Assembly (NCBI GenBank): GCA_951804985.1
Contig: OX638136.1
Coordinates: 6,513,852 to 6,577,851, forward strand
Origin: Dryomyza anilis
Taxonomy: Eukaryota > Arthropoda > Insecta > Diptera > Dryomyzidae
DNA length: 64,000 nucleotides
Direction: 5' to 3'
Shown: one piece after another, positions 28,984-40,685 of the stretch
Numbering within the stretch: position 1 is the first letter of the stretch
How the letters are laid out: each line of letters opens with the position of its first letter
Made by a program: the position numbers and the translations under genes
Notes under the pieces: generated by a model
The model's input: the letters and a program-made list of their open reading frames with translations, nothing else
Told to the model about the DNA's origin: nothing
Database searches by the model: none

Positions 28984-30627
28984 TTAATTTAATGGGAGAG
29001 ATTGTTCTTCATTTTCATGTTCTTCTTCATTCCGATAAATTTCGTTTCCTTCCACAAACCGCTGATTTCTCTCCTTAGAAATATTATGTAAAACTGCAAG
29101 TGCAACTACAATATTTTTAGCAGTTCGTAAGTTGACTTGCATTCCATTAAAACAAATTCTAAATTTATTTTTTAATTGTCCAAAAACTTTTTCTATTATA
29201 TTTCTTGTTCGAATGTGGCATCGCTGATATCTCTGTTGCGATGGAGAGAGTACTGCACTTTGCCGAAACGGTGTTAACAAGATTTTGCTGTTCGCATAAC
29301 CTCCGTCGCCTAACAAGACCCCACCCCGAAGTACATTTTCCATAGCTGATAATTTGCGTTTTATTGCTGATAGACGCCAAATTCTGGAATCGTGAGCAGA
29401 ACCTCTCCATCTTGACACTACATCTAGGATTCTATTATTGGCATCACATATCATCTAAATTTACACGGAATATTGTTAAATGTTCATATAGGCATCTCCA
29501 ACTTTATTTATATTTAATTGTTGCGGGTGCTGATGTTAACTCATTTTTTTAATAATAATAATAGTTTGGCACTACAGTCGTATAAGTACGTAGGCCGAGC
29601 TCTCTCAACACTTTGAGCTGTGCGTGTTATATTTGTCCTCAAAGTGGAGGGACCTACAGTTTATTGCCGAATCCGAACGGCGGGTGAGAGCTTTTCATAG
29701 GCAATGTTTTACTTTCGTAGGTTTGCCATTTACTGCAGAGAGGTAGCGCGGTATAGAAAAATGTTTTCTATGAAAAGATGTTGTTAACCCCAGTCCAGGT
29801 TTGAACTAGGGACCTTTCGGCTCGCAGTCCAACGCACTAACCACTGAGCTACCGATCTTAAAAATTTTATATTTTTACATTTATATTACATGCAGTCAAA
29901 ATAAGCACTCGTGATAATTGATGTTGGGATTATTTGTCTGCTTTACCTGCACATTTAAAGAATAGAATCCTTTTCTGCATCTGTGACGACCTCCCAGTTC
30001 CCCACCAGGATTTTTGATCTTTATTTGTGTGCAATCGATTGCTCCAACACATTGGGGAAATTTGAAATTTGACCAAAAATCGTTTTTTAAATTTTGTATG
30101 CCAATTAAACTGTCCGGATAAGAAATGAAATCCCTCATTTTTGATGCAATGGCTGAAGACACCTCGCGAATAACCATTGTCATCGATTGTTGAGAGAACT
30201 TATGTATCTCAGCTGCAAATTTCAAAAATATAAAATAACGTACTTTAAGTATGTTCACATACCAATATCCTTCTGATATTGTCCTTTTGCGACATATCTC
30301 AAAAACGCAAAAACTTTGTCTTCTGGACTTAATGGGAGACCTCTTCTAGTGTGTTTTTGCAATTTTTCTCTAACTAGTTCCACAATAAATTTAGCGGTTT
30401 CTTTATCGAATCTGAGTTTAAATAAGTTTACAATGAAGAATTCAATGAAAATCAATATTCTAATATATTCAGCCCATGTATATTTAGTACCTGTAAAATG
30501 CCTCAAAATCTTGGTCGCTATAAAAATCAATCGGATTTAGTCGAACTTGATACTCCTTCACTTTTCGTATGCTTCTAAAATCCGACAAAATTTGCAGGTC
30601 ATTTAAAATGTCTTCGTCTTCAATCAT
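28984..30627 (-). CDS. Harbinger DDE transposase (HARBI1-like) (A1)
   Basis: Four exons on the minus strand: 30491-30627, 30263-30411, 29947-30212, 28984-29454, all with GT-AG introns and consistent phase, giving 340 residues, close to HARBI1 length. The catalytic triad is complete: D155 in CVGAIDCTQIKI, D234 in LLGDGGYANS and E272 in RNIIEKVFGQLKNKF; RWRGSAHDSRIW is the family motif. The N-terminal part (SPEDKVFAFLRYVAKGQYQK) is the helix-turn-helix. The third intron (29455-29946) holds a SINE. No stop or frameshift is present, so the enzyme may be active. Nuclear DNA cut-and-paste is the family role. Confidence 0.92.
29550..29857 (-). mobile_element. tRNA-derived SINE in a transposase intron (A1)
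   Basis: Reverse-oriented relative of 11771-12085, with A box TAGCTCAGTGG and a B-box region GTTCAAACC, and a TTATTATTA tail at the left. It lies wholly within transposase intron 3. This copy alone has ACTAGGGACC instead of ACTGGGGACC next to the B box. Confidence 0.85.
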
Positions 30628-30857
30628 TATTTCGACACGCACACGAAATCAAACGTAATCAAATAATTAACACACAGAACGCACGAAATCACAAAATAGT
30701 AGCTTTAATAGTAGCTCTTGTCGATATTTTTTATAAAGTTGACTTTTTACAAAAAGCTTATATTTTTTTGTTTATTGGTATAACATTTTAAATAGAGTCG
30801 ACTTTTTTTCAAAAAGTCGACTCATTAAAAGAAAATGTTGATTTATTAGTAAGGCTG

Positions 30858-30990
30858 ATAAACTTTATTTTTGCTAACATTCAATATGCTTTCGCCCAAA
30901 TATACTCCTGGACAAATTTCTTGTTTATGTATTAAGACGATTGGAATTTTTTTTAAACATAATGATACTGTGGGAACTACTTTACATATA
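30858..30990 (-). pseudogene. pol: errantivirus-type pol fragment, protease-RT linker (A1)
   Basis: The minus-strand frame PIVLIHKQEICPGVYLGESI then LNVSKNKVY resembles the stretch between protease and reverse transcriptase in gypsy pols. It continues across the Harbinger insertion into VSVLNATEK and a stop. The 5' side is lost in the adjoining LTR-like sequence. Confidence 0.5.
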
Positions 30991-31228
30991 TCCACTTAGT
31001 TAATTTAGTTTTGTTTTAAATATATGAAATATAATATTTGATTTTTATTTCTGGAAAAATGAAAAAAATAAAAATCAGTTGTTAGAAAAAATAACAACAT
31101 TGGTGACCCCGCGTTTTTATAAAATGCCAGATTCCGAAAATGAGTTCCATTCGCTGTAACGAACTACCTGGTGGTCAAAGGCTGAGGTAACCTCAGCGGC
31201 GGTCCAGGGGTAGGTCGAATTTAAAGCA
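30991..31228 (+). other. LTR end, primer site and gag scrap on the plus strand (A1)
   Basis: AAAAAATAACAACA is followed by TTGGTGACCCCGCG (31099-31112), placed like an LTR end plus primer site, and 12 bp later by an ATG (31124) with MPDSENEFHSL and a stop. The last ~58 bp (31158-31216: GAACTACCTGGTGGTCAAAG...GGTCCAGGGGTAGGTCGA) match 5206-5262 next to the SAP gag. It looks like the 5' end of an LTR element with nearly all of gag deleted. Confidence 0.4.
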
Positions 31229-31710
31229 GTGACTGCTCCGACCAAATAAAAAAACACGAAGCACACATTTTGACAGTTTGTGCTCTACTCCATTTGCTCT
31301 GAACTAATAACAAAAAAAACGCCTATTATATTTCATACAACATTATACATACAAGATTATATGTTACATCATGCTGTAACGGTTTCGGCATGATAATTTT
31401 AAGCCTTCCTTCTAATATGTGTTTTATGATTTTTTAATTAAAAATAATTCATTTCAAATACTTATTTAAAGAAACATAAAAACATGAATAATAAAATAAT
31501 TTCACATTATATAACCAAAAATAAATATACATTAAATTAGTATCTAAAAAATTTCCATTAGACAGTTTGCAAATTAAATTGTTAATTTTGCTTATATTAT
31601 TTAAAGTTTTTTTGGCACCGCGAACATTGTCAGGGTAGTGTTGTATGTTAAAGTCCTTTTCCGACTTTAACTTCATTGATCCTTTTTATACTTACTAAGT
31701 CCCTTTTTTA
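31229..31710 (+). other. B-block head with TGGCACCGCG primer-like site (B2)
   Basis: GTGACTGCTCCGACCAAATA to the minus-strand LTR end at 31711. TGGCACCGCGAACATTGTCA at 31613 is placed as a primer site after the TTTAAAGTTTTTT end. The minus-strand 75-codon frame 31676-31449 has no recognisable product. Confidence 0.35.
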
Positions 31711-32237
31711 TGTGTTTATTATTTAATAAAACCCGAGTCTCTTTACTTTTAGACACTTTATTTCGTTTTAAAGTTTTTTTTTACACTTATACTTATCACT
31801 AGTTTTTAGAACTGGATACTTCGGCTTATCGGAAACAATTCATTTTTAGTCTATACTTAACTTCTACATACTACCTCGTAACTTCTACATACCACCTCGT
31901 ATTCTTATAATTTATATATAATAAATAGATTACTTTCATCATGCTTAAAATACCTTTGTCAGCATTACTAATTGACTCATAGGCTAAAATAACTAAGGCA
32001 GCATTTATTTGTATGATCAGAGTGACCTATTTATTGTGGGCGTACTATATGGCTATGTTAAGTGTTGTGCCAATACAATTAAATGCTGTCTGTGTTAAAC
32101 CTAAAAATATGCCATCAAGAAAAATATACTCGTTAAAATTATATTGTGGATCGTAAGTAAGCTGTAAGCTATACGACAATGATACACAACAGTAGATCAT
32201 ATGTTAACAGTAAGCTCTAAAATTATAATACACAACA
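31711..32237 (-). repeat. errantivirus 3' LTR (B2)
   Basis: On the minus strand it begins TGTTGTGTATTATAATTT directly after a polypurine tract (AATAAGGGGGGGAGGCA, 32238-32254) and ends AAATAATAAACACA, so it is bounded TG...CA, 527 bp. An AATAAA signal (GAAATAAAGTGTC) lies 50 bp before the end. The ~640 bp between env stop and tract (32255-32899) are non-coding. Confidence 0.8.
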
Positions 32238-32899
32238 TGCCTCCCCCCCTTATTGTAAGAAAAAAAGAAATTTTATTATTAAAGAGAATAATAGTTTTTT
32301 TTTCTTTTGCATTTTTGTTATTTCTGAAGAGAACATTATTATTAAAAAGAATAATAGTTTTTCCTTTTACAATATTTTATGTGGTATTCTTAAAATTATT
32401 GTATGTGGTGTAAATTACGTGGTATAAATTACGTTTATATCTATTTTAATTAAGAGTAACAAACAAAAAAATTTAAGTGAGTTTATATTAGTTATGAAGT
32501 TACGATCTTTACATATCTATTACTTAATAGATATTAATAGTTGTAATTTCGACTTATATATAATCAAAACCTGGTCCCGAGGTATTCGTTGCTGACTGCT
32601 GCTGTTATGTGGTAGTAGTTTGATGCGTTGTTGTTTCCGAAGTATTGGCTTCTATTTCATGTGACTTCGTTCGTTGACTTGCTATGGGTGTTGTGGTGCT
32701 TCGTTTCTGCGTTGTTGATTTCCGCAATAACCCGATTTTTTCGAGTGCCTATTTCTTGTTGGGAAATGTATTTGACACCAGTTCAAGGTTGTTTGCCTTT
32801 GCTGCTTCTACGTCTATTGTTGCTATTGGTGATTTATTTGTATTATATTCCTCAGTGTTTATTTTGTGTTTTATTTTTAATTGTAGAGTAATAATGTAT

Positions 32900-33663
32900 T
32901 TATAGTACATATGCTGCTATTATTATTAATATCAGCATTAATATAACGTAAGACATACCGGTGTTCGTTATTTCATTTTGGCGATTAAGTAATTGTTTTC
33001 GTTCCTGGTTATCATTTAATTGTAATAATATTTCGTCGAAATCATGATGCCCATCTCTTAATGCTGATCTTATTTTGCTGTGATCTGACACCAAGATCGG
33101 TAACGGTGTTTGTGATATATTTGAATATGGTAATGATGACCAATTGCCTTGTAAATTTTCTATCATAACCGTATGTTCTTCCTTCTTGTATGTTATATTC
33201 CTAATGCTTTGATGTGTAAACTCGTATGGCAGTATCATTTATTTGTTGTGTATGTTGCAAGCTTCATTTATGGACATCCAACCCAGGCCGGATAGTGTCA
33301 ATGTGGCTATATTTGACCCACAAACTAATTCGAAAAAGGCTGGTGTATTGAATTTATACAACCATGTTTTTGGTGCCCATAGTTTAACTACTAGGCCTGC
33401 ACCACTTTTGATTGCAACATGTTCACAGGTATCTTTAATATCTGTTCTGTGTTGAATCAGCGTGACTTCGCATAGTGTGTTGCCAGTTGTTAGCATGGTG
33501 CCTAGACGTTTGCATAGTGGAATTTCTTTACACATATTTTGGCTAACCACAATGCATTTGCTGTGATCTTCATTCGTTAGACCTATGTACTTCCGATTAA
33601 GTTGACATTAATTGTAGATAGAATTTCCAATGTATCCATCATGAATAGTAAAAGACTAACTTT
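32900..33663 (-). pseudogene. env: errantivirus env, 3' part with extra stop (B2)
   Basis: Continues env after the nested element. It reads through EDHSKCIVVSQNMCKEIPLC and a Cys-containing ectodomain to a C-terminal membrane segment (MSYVILMLILIIIAAYVL). In this copy a TAA at 33239-33241 splits the frame into 104 and 112 codons. A stop near the insertion point is present in all copies. Confidence 0.7.
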
Positions 33664-33816
33664 TAAAAAGACTCCGCTTTTCCCATATAATAAGAAGCAC
33701 AACCGTTAAAAAGAAGAGATTATGTATAATTTATTATTTAATGAGAACAAAAAGTAGTATTGGTAAATCAGTATAACGCGTCTGCTCGGTTTGTTTGTTC
33801 GTAGCGAACTCCCGAT

Positions 33817-34149
33817 TCATCGTTCAAAGTTGCCGGATATTCCGTTCTGATCGGCGTTGCCACATGGTTTTACAGTCGGCCGTTCCTGATGAATTAAAAC
33901 GACCTCGCGTACCGGATCATCATCATCGAACGCAATGTCATCTAAAATCAGCAAATTGCAGCATGTCGTCAGTTTATCAGAACACACTGTTAAATAGTTT
34001 CGTTGTTTGCGACAAGACCCAGGTAAATCTTCGATAATATACTTATCTCGACCCAGCATCCTCGCGATTTGAAATCGACTCTTGTATCGTGGGTGCCTTT
34101 GGAAACGACCCGCCCTTGCAGGCTCATTCTCAGCCAATACCGACATCAC
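33817..34149 (-). pseudogene. pol: Integrase C-terminal domain remnant (B2)
   Basis: 110 codons with the HPRYKSRFQIARML domain and acidic tail, unchanged from B1. Confidence 0.65.
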
Positions 34150-34924
34150 AAATACTATACTTCCGATGTTTCTCGTCGTAACTTGTTTTAGATTCGCGTT
34201 GCTCTATAGAAACTCTTTCAAAAGTTTGATCTCGAATTTCTCGCAACTCATCGTTATCGCTTTCTGCCAAATTTGTCTTAACAACTCGAAGCGATCCTGT
34301 ATTAAATTCTCGCGCTTCTTCGTATGGTGCTCTTCCGATCGCATCGTGTTTGGTATACTTCCGCTCCTCTCCTGTCTTTGCTCTGCGGCAGCACGCCTTC
34401 AGTCTCACGCCGTCGCCCTCTCGCTGCATTAACACGTTGCCAACCCGATCAGAGTGCATCTCATGCTCCGCTTCTACGCGATACACCGCTATAGCTGGTT
34501 GTTTTGGTTGCGTAATATTTCCAAACACCACCTTGCCGCCACTAACCGTAACATACATGTTTTTATTATCAAAAATGTCCTGCCCTAATAATATATCAGA
34601 GGTTAAAAATTCGTCGTCAACAATATGCAATTCGACCGCCGATAGCACTTGCAAATCAACTTCTACGTTTACTATGATTTTGCTTTTTAAATAACAAGTG
34701 CCGCCACATATATCACGTATCGACAGTAAACATTTTTGAGGCGCGATGGGTAATTTACCCGCGATCGAACGTTTAATAAGACTGCATTGACTGCCCGTAT
34801 CAATTAACGCAATGAAGTTTTCTTCACACAAACGAACTATTTTTTCAAAGGTCTTGTCTTTAATTGTTTTATGCACTGCAAAATTAGATTTTCCACAATT
34901 TTCTGCCTCGTTTCTCGGGTGCAC
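34130..34924 (-). pseudogene. pol: Retropepsin fused to integrase C-terminus (B2)
   Basis: 264 open codons with IDTGSQCSLI and LLGQDIF; QPAIAVY as in B3 and B4. Confidence 0.75.
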
Positions 34925-34938
34925 TCGATTACAATCCG

Positions 34939-35773
34939 CGCACCGTAAACGCCGTTGTGGTTTGGTTCAATAACTCGAAATATGTCCCTCCTCAGAGCAG
35001 TTAAAACATATTTTATTTTGATTTATTTTAATATTATCACTTTTATAACCGTCGTTTTGCACAAATCGCGTATCTTTCGGAAAATTGCGAAGAAAATCGT
35101 TGAGAGCCTCATGCATTTATTGTCGAACCTTAACGCTGCGATGGCAACTTGAAGCTCTCTCTGCTGTCCTTCACGCACATATTTTACAACTGCACTTTCA
35201 CTCAATTTATATCTTTGTCGAAGAGCTCTCATACGAAAACAGTATTTCACTACATTTTCGTCTGCTCTACGCACAGCCTTTTTCATTTTGAAATGAACAT
35301 CGGCCTTGTCATAGTCACTTCCGAACTCGTTCTTTATCTTTTCGACAAACTCGCACCAATTTGCAAATAATGTTTGCAACGCGTCGAGCCACATCTGGAA
35401 TAGTTTCCGCGATTTCTTTGACAGAATATTGTCCACGAACCGACGATGTTGACGGTGTTTCTGCAATTCTTCTTTGAGTGTCCACATTTACAAACGAAGG
35501 GTTTGTGCTCGTCATTTCACGATTAACGCAAGTATTGTTTTCGTCACTGACACTGGGTGGTTGTAAATTACGTTGCAATGTGGTAATGTTTGTTAACATA
35601 TCACGCAACTCATTTATTTGATCCTGTAAATCAACTTCTGCTTCGATTTCGTCACTCCCAACAGCTTCGGAAAAACGTTGTACCAATACAGCCTTTGCTC
35701 CTTCCGTTGCCAAATCGCGCTCCCACAGCAATTGCTTGAGCTGCGTAATCTTAAACGATGATATAGCAGTCAT
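34939..35773 (-). pseudogene. gag: SAP-domain Gag, frameshifted (B2)
   Basis: Identical in layout to B1: SAP domain, two frameshifts, Tyr in place of the last zinc-knuckle Cys, then TGA. Confidence 0.75.
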
Positions 35774-36329
35774 TTTTATAAAAGTTCAATTTTTTTATAT
35801 TAAATTTTCGTTATGCGAAACGTCTGAAGTTTATTCAAAATTAAGTTACTTTGTTTTTTTTTTTTATATTTTCGTTGTTTTGCTTTTTAATCGTTTATTT
35901 TTTTGATACTAATTTTATTCGTTGTTTATTCGATACTCGATTTATACGTATACTTGTTTGTTGCGTTTTTCGTTTTTTTTTACGTTCACTCGTTCCCTGC
36001 GTTTTTCATTTTTTTTTACGTTACTCGTTTTTTTGCATTTTTCGTTTCGTTTAGAAATTTCCATTTCTTTTTTGAAAAATTGGTAAAACAATTTGTGAAC
36101 TTTAGGATATAATCCCACTTCTGAACTAAAAAGACTCCGCTTTTCCCGTTTAATAAGAAGCACAACCGTTAAAAAGAGATTATGTATAATTTATTATTTA
36201 ATGAGAACGAAAAGTAGTATTGGTACATCAGTATAACGCGTCGGTTCGTTTGTTCGTAGCGAACCCCCGATTCATCGTTCAAAGTTGCCGGATATTCCGT
36301 TCTGATCGGCGTTGCCACATGGTTTTACA

Positions 36330-36965
36330 CTTGTTGGCTTATTTTTTCATTGATAAATTTTTGTGTTCTTATTGTTATGTTTAACACATTTTGCAGATTT
36401 TCGACTTCCTTCAAATAATTCAGTAAAGGTTCTGCTATCTTGTTATAATTTGATGAAATCACCATAATTTGTCTTTTCATAATTTCGTATGTTTTATGTT
36501 CATTATCATCAATATTATTGAGATGTTTATAGATAGTCTCTCTTTCATTATTGTCCATCAGTCCAAAAGACCAGTTGAGTCTTTCGCCAATGAAATTGAG
36601 TGATCTATTTTGTCGGTTACTCTTTATTGTACGCATAATTATTTATTTATTTTTCTGTAGTGTGGCTATTATTGCCATGGTTTCCCGTGTTGCTGCTAAA
36701 CACGATCTTTTTATGCTGGGTCCGTTTACATTGGAGCTCATTTGTTCGCACATTGTATTGCCGTGATTATGTATTTGTTTGTCAGCTCCAGAAAATCTTT
36801 CAGTTGTATTGGTATAAATTTAGCTATTATCGTCCATTCATCATTGTAGAACAAAACATCAGTTGTCTTCTCAAAGAATAATCGTGTATCATTAATTGAT
36901 GTCTGCGTGATGTTGACTACTTCATTGGCTGCCAACATCAGGACCAGTGTGACAATACTAATCAT
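36330..36965 (-). pseudogene. env: errantivirus env, 5' fragment (B2)
   Basis: As in B1 from its start at 36965. Because B3 follows directly, the upstream splice-acceptor region is lost and the open frame extends 16 codons into the B3 head (to 37013), a chimaeric N-terminus of no expected function. Confidence 0.65.
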
Positions 36966-36975
36966 TATATTGACT

Positions 36976-37457
36976 GTGACTGCTCCGACCAAATAAAAAA
37001 ACACGAAGCACACATTTTGACAGTATGTGCTCTACTCCATTTGCTCTGAACTAATAACAAAAAAAACGCCTATTATATTTCATACAACATTATACATACA
37101 AGATTATATGTTACATCATGCTGTAACGGTTTCGGCATGATAATTTTAAGCCTTCCTTCTAATATGTGTTTTATGATTTTTTAATTAAAAATAATTCATT
37201 TCAAATACTTATTTAAAGAAACATAAAAACATGAATAATAAAATAATTTCACATTATATAACCAAAAATAAATATACATTAAATTAGTATCTAAAAAATT
37301 TCCATTAGACAGTTTGCAAATTAAATTGTTAATTTTGCTTATATTATTTAAAGTTTTTTTGGCACCGCGAACATTGTCAGGGTAGTGTTGTATGTTAAAG
37401 TCCTTTTCCGACTTTAACTTCATTGATCCTTTTTATACTTACTAAGTCCCTTTTTTA
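36976..37457 (+). other. B-block head with TGGCACCGCG primer-like site (B3)
   Basis: Same as B2, primer-like site at 37360; one difference seen early on (GACAGTATGTGC for GACAGTTTGTGC). Confidence 0.35.
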
Positions 37458-37984
37458 TGTGTTTATTATTTAATAAAACCCGAGTCTCTTTACTTTTAGA
37501 CACTTTATTTCGTTTTAAAGTTTTTTTTTACACTTATACTTATCACTAGTTTTTAGAACTGGATACTTCGGCTTATCGGAAACAATTCATTTTTAGTCTA
37601 TACTTAACTTCTACATACTACCTCGTAACTTCTACATACCACCTCGTATTCTTATAATTTATATATAATAAATAGATTACTTTCATCATGCTTAAAATAC
37701 CTTTGTCAGCATTACTAATTGACTCATAGGCTAAAATAACTAAGGCAGCATTTATTTGTATGATCAGAGTGACCTATTTATTGTGGGCGTACTATATGGC
37801 TATGTTAAGTGTTGTGCCAATACAATTAAATGCTGTCTGTGTTAAACCTAAAAATATGCCATCAAGAAAAATATACTCGTTAAAATTATATTGTGGATCG
37901 TAAGTAAGCTGTAAGCTATACGACAATGATACACAACAGTAGATCATATGTTAACAGTAAGCTCTAAAATTATAATACACAACA
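37458..37984 (-). repeat. errantivirus 3' LTR (B3)
   Basis: TGTTGTG...AAACACA with the polypurine tract at 37985-38001; no differences from the B2 LTR were noticed. Confidence 0.8.
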
Positions 37985-38646
37985 TGCCTCCCCCCCTTAT
38001 TGTAAGAAAAAAAGAAATTTTATTATTAAAGAGAATAATAGTTTTTTTTTCTTTTGCATTTTTGTTATTTCTGAAGAGAACATTATTATTAAAAAGAATA
38101 ATAGTTTTTCCTTTTACAATATTTTATGTGGTATTCTTAAAATTATTGTATGTGGTGTAAATTACGTGGTATAAATTACGTTTATATCTATTTTAATTAA
38201 GAGTAACAAACAAAAAAATTTAAGTGAGTTTATATTAGTTATGAAGTTACGATCTTTACATATCTATTACTTAATAGATATTAATAGTTGTAATTTCGAC
38301 TTATATATAATCAAAACCTGGTCCCGAGGTATTCGTTGCTGACTGCTGCTGTTATGTGGTAGTAGTTTGATGCGTTGTTGTTTCCGAAGTATTGGCTTCT
38401 ATTTCATGTGACTTCGTTCGTTGACTTGCTATGGGTGTTGTGGTGCTTCGTTTCTGCGTTGTTGATTTCCGCAATAACCCGATTTTTTCGAGTGCCTATT
38501 TCTTGTTGGGAAATGTATTTGGCACCAGTTCAAGGTTGTTTGCCTTTGCTGCTTCTACGTCTATTGTTGCTATTGGTGATTTATTTGTATTATATTCCTC
38601 AGTGTTTATTTTGTGTTTTATTTTTAATTGTAGAGTAATAATGTAT

Positions 38647-39410
38647 TTATAGTACATATGCTGCTATTATTATTAATATCAGCATTAATATAACGTAAGA
38701 CATACCGGTGTTCGTTATTTCATTTTGGCGATTAAGTAATTGTTTTCGTTCCTGGTTATCATTTAATTGTAATAATATTTCGTCGAAATCATGATGCCCA
38801 TCTCTTAATGCTGATCTTATTTTGCTGTGATCTGACACCAAGATCGGTAACGGTGTTTGTGATATATTTGAATATGGTAATGATGACCAATTGCCTTGTA
38901 AATTTTCTATCATAACCGTATGTTCTTCCTTCTTGTATGTTATATTCCTAATGCTTTGATGTGTAAACTCGTATGGCAGTATCATTTCTTTGTTGTGTAT
39001 GTTGCAAGCTTCATTTATGGACATCCAACCCAGGCCGGATAGTGTCAATGTGGCTATATTTGACCCACAAACTAATTCGAAAAAGGCTGGTGTATTGAAT
39101 TTATACAACCATGTTTTTGGTGCCCATAGTTTAACTACTAGGCCTGCACCACTTTTGATTGCAACATGTTCACAGGTATCTTTAATATCTGTTCTGTGTT
39201 GAATCAGCGTGACTTCGCATAGTGTGTTGCCAGTTGTTAGCATGGTGCCTAGACGTTTGCATAGTGGAATTTCTTTACACATATTTTGGCTAACCACAAT
39301 GCATTTGCTGTGATCTTCATTCGTTAGACCTATGTACTTCCGATTAAGTTGACATTAATTGTAGATAGAATTTCCAATGTATCCATCATGAATAGTAAAA
39401 GACTAACTTT
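38647..39410 (-). pseudogene. env: errantivirus env, 3' part (B3)
   Basis: Lacks the TAA seen in B2 and has 216 uninterrupted codons (39297-38647) to the membrane segment at the C-terminus. The stop upstream, next to the nested element, remains. Confidence 0.7.
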
Positions 39411-39563
39411 TAAAAAGACTCCGCTTTTCCCATATAATAAGAAGCACAACCGTTAAAAAGAAGAGATTATGTATAATTTATTATTTAATGAGAACAAAAA
39501 GTAGTATTGGTAAATCAGTATAACGCGTCTGCTCGGTTTGTTTGTTCGTAGCGAACTCCCGAT

Positions 39564-39896
39564 TCATCGTTCAAAGTTGCCGGATATTCCGTTCTGATCG
39601 GCGTTGCCACATGGTTTTACAGTCGGCCGTTCCTGATGAATTAAAACGACCTCGCGTACAGGATCATCATCATCGAACGCAATGTCATCTAAAATCAGCA
39701 AATTGCAGCATGTCGTCAGTTTATCAGAACACACTGTTAAATAGTTTCGTTGTTTGCGACAAGACCCAGGTAAATCTTCGATAATATACTTATCTCGACC
39801 CAGCATCCTCGCGATTTGAAATCGACTCTTGTATCGTGGGTGCCTTTGGAAACGACCCGCCCTTGCAGGCTCATTCTCAGCCAATACCGACATCAC
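39564..39896 (-). pseudogene. pol: Integrase C-terminal domain remnant (B3)
   Basis: 110 codons, same as B1. Confidence 0.65.
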
Positions 39897-40671
39897 AAAT
39901 ACTATACTTCCGATGTTTCTCGTCGTAACTTGTTTTAGATTCGCGTTGCTCTATAGAAACTCTTTCAAAAGTTTGATCTCGAATTTCTCGCAACTCATCG
40001 TTATCGCTTTCTGCCAAATTTGTCTTAACAACTCGAAGCGATCCTGTATTAAATTCTCGCGCTTCTTCGTATGGTGCTCTTCCGATCGCATCGTGTTTGG
40101 TATACTTCCGCTCCTCTCCTGTCTTTGCTCTGCGGCAGCACGCCTTCAGTCTCACGCCGTCGCCCTCTCGCTGCATTAACACGTTGCCAACCCGATCAGA
40201 GTGCATCTCATGCTCCGCTTCTACGCGATACACCGCTATAGCTGGTTGTTTTGGTTGCGTAATATTTCCAAACACCACCTTGCCGCCACTAACCGTAACA
40301 TACATGTTTTTATTATCAAAAATGTCCTGCCCTAATAATATATCAGAGGTTAAAAATTCGTCGTCAACAATATGCAATTCGACCGCCGATAGCACTTGCA
40401 AATCAACTTCTACGTTTACTATGATTTTGCTTTTTAAATAACGAGTGCCGCCACATATATCACGTATCGACAGTAAACATTTTTGAGGCGCGATGGGTAA
40501 TTTACCCGCGATCGAACGTTTAATAAGACTGCATTGACTGCCCGTATCAATTAACGCAATGAAGTTTTCTTCACACAAACGAACTATTTTTTCAAAGGTC
40601 TTGTCTTTAATTGTTTTATGCACTGCAAAATTAGATTTTCCACAATTTTCTGCCTCGTTTCTCGGGTGCAC
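39877..40671 (-). pseudogene. pol: Retropepsin fused to integrase C-terminus (B3)
   Basis: 264 open codons; Arg replaces Cys in GGTRYLKSK. Confidence 0.75.
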
Positions 40672-40685
40672 TCGATTACAATCCG

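Larger units (their letters stand above)
27381..30857. mobile_element. PIF/Harbinger transposon, complete (A1)
   Basis: TIRs CAGCCTAACTAATA (27381) and CAGCCTTACTAATA (complement, ending 30857) match at 13 of 14 positions; both outer flanks are ATA, a 3-bp target duplication as in PIF/Harbinger elements. Subterminal GAGTCGAC motifs occur as pairs at both ends (27409, 27443; 30797, 30815). Two convergent genes fill the 3477 bp: a Myb/SANT protein (+) and a DDE transposase (-). It splits a retroelement pol frame, whose two parts rejoin across one copy of ATA. Confidence 0.93.
23379..31228. repeat. Array block A1
   Basis: First of three A blocks (7850 bp). Unique changes compared with A2 and A3 include CATAATG at 23507 and ACTAGGGACC in the SINE head. 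It shares with A2 the frameshift in the small gene and with A3 an 18-bp deletion in the LINE fragment. Confidence 0.92.
33664..36329 (-). mobile_element. Nested SAP-Gag LTR element (B2)
   Basis: LTRs 33664-33874 and 36127-36329, primer site 36111-36124. It carries the same lesions as B1. The integrase-tail region has one specific change (CGTACCGGATC for CGTACAGGATC near 33910). Confidence 0.85.
31229..36972. repeat. Array block B2
   Basis: 5744-bp B block, directly followed by B3 with no A block between. Specific change: a G-to-T (coding strand) substitution turning a GAA codon of env into TAA at 33241. Confidence 0.93.

Noticed and set aside
29165..29410. 81-codon minus-strand frame inside the transposase
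   Set aside because: It is an alternative frame of transposase exon 4.
29780..29857. tRNA gene on the minus strand inside the Harbinger transposon
   Set aside because: It is the head of the intronic SINE, with the same body and tail as the copy at 11771.
32201..32905. Plus-strand membrane-like frames in each B block
   Set aside because: They fall in the non-coding stretch between env and its 3' LTR on the other strand; no homology recognised.
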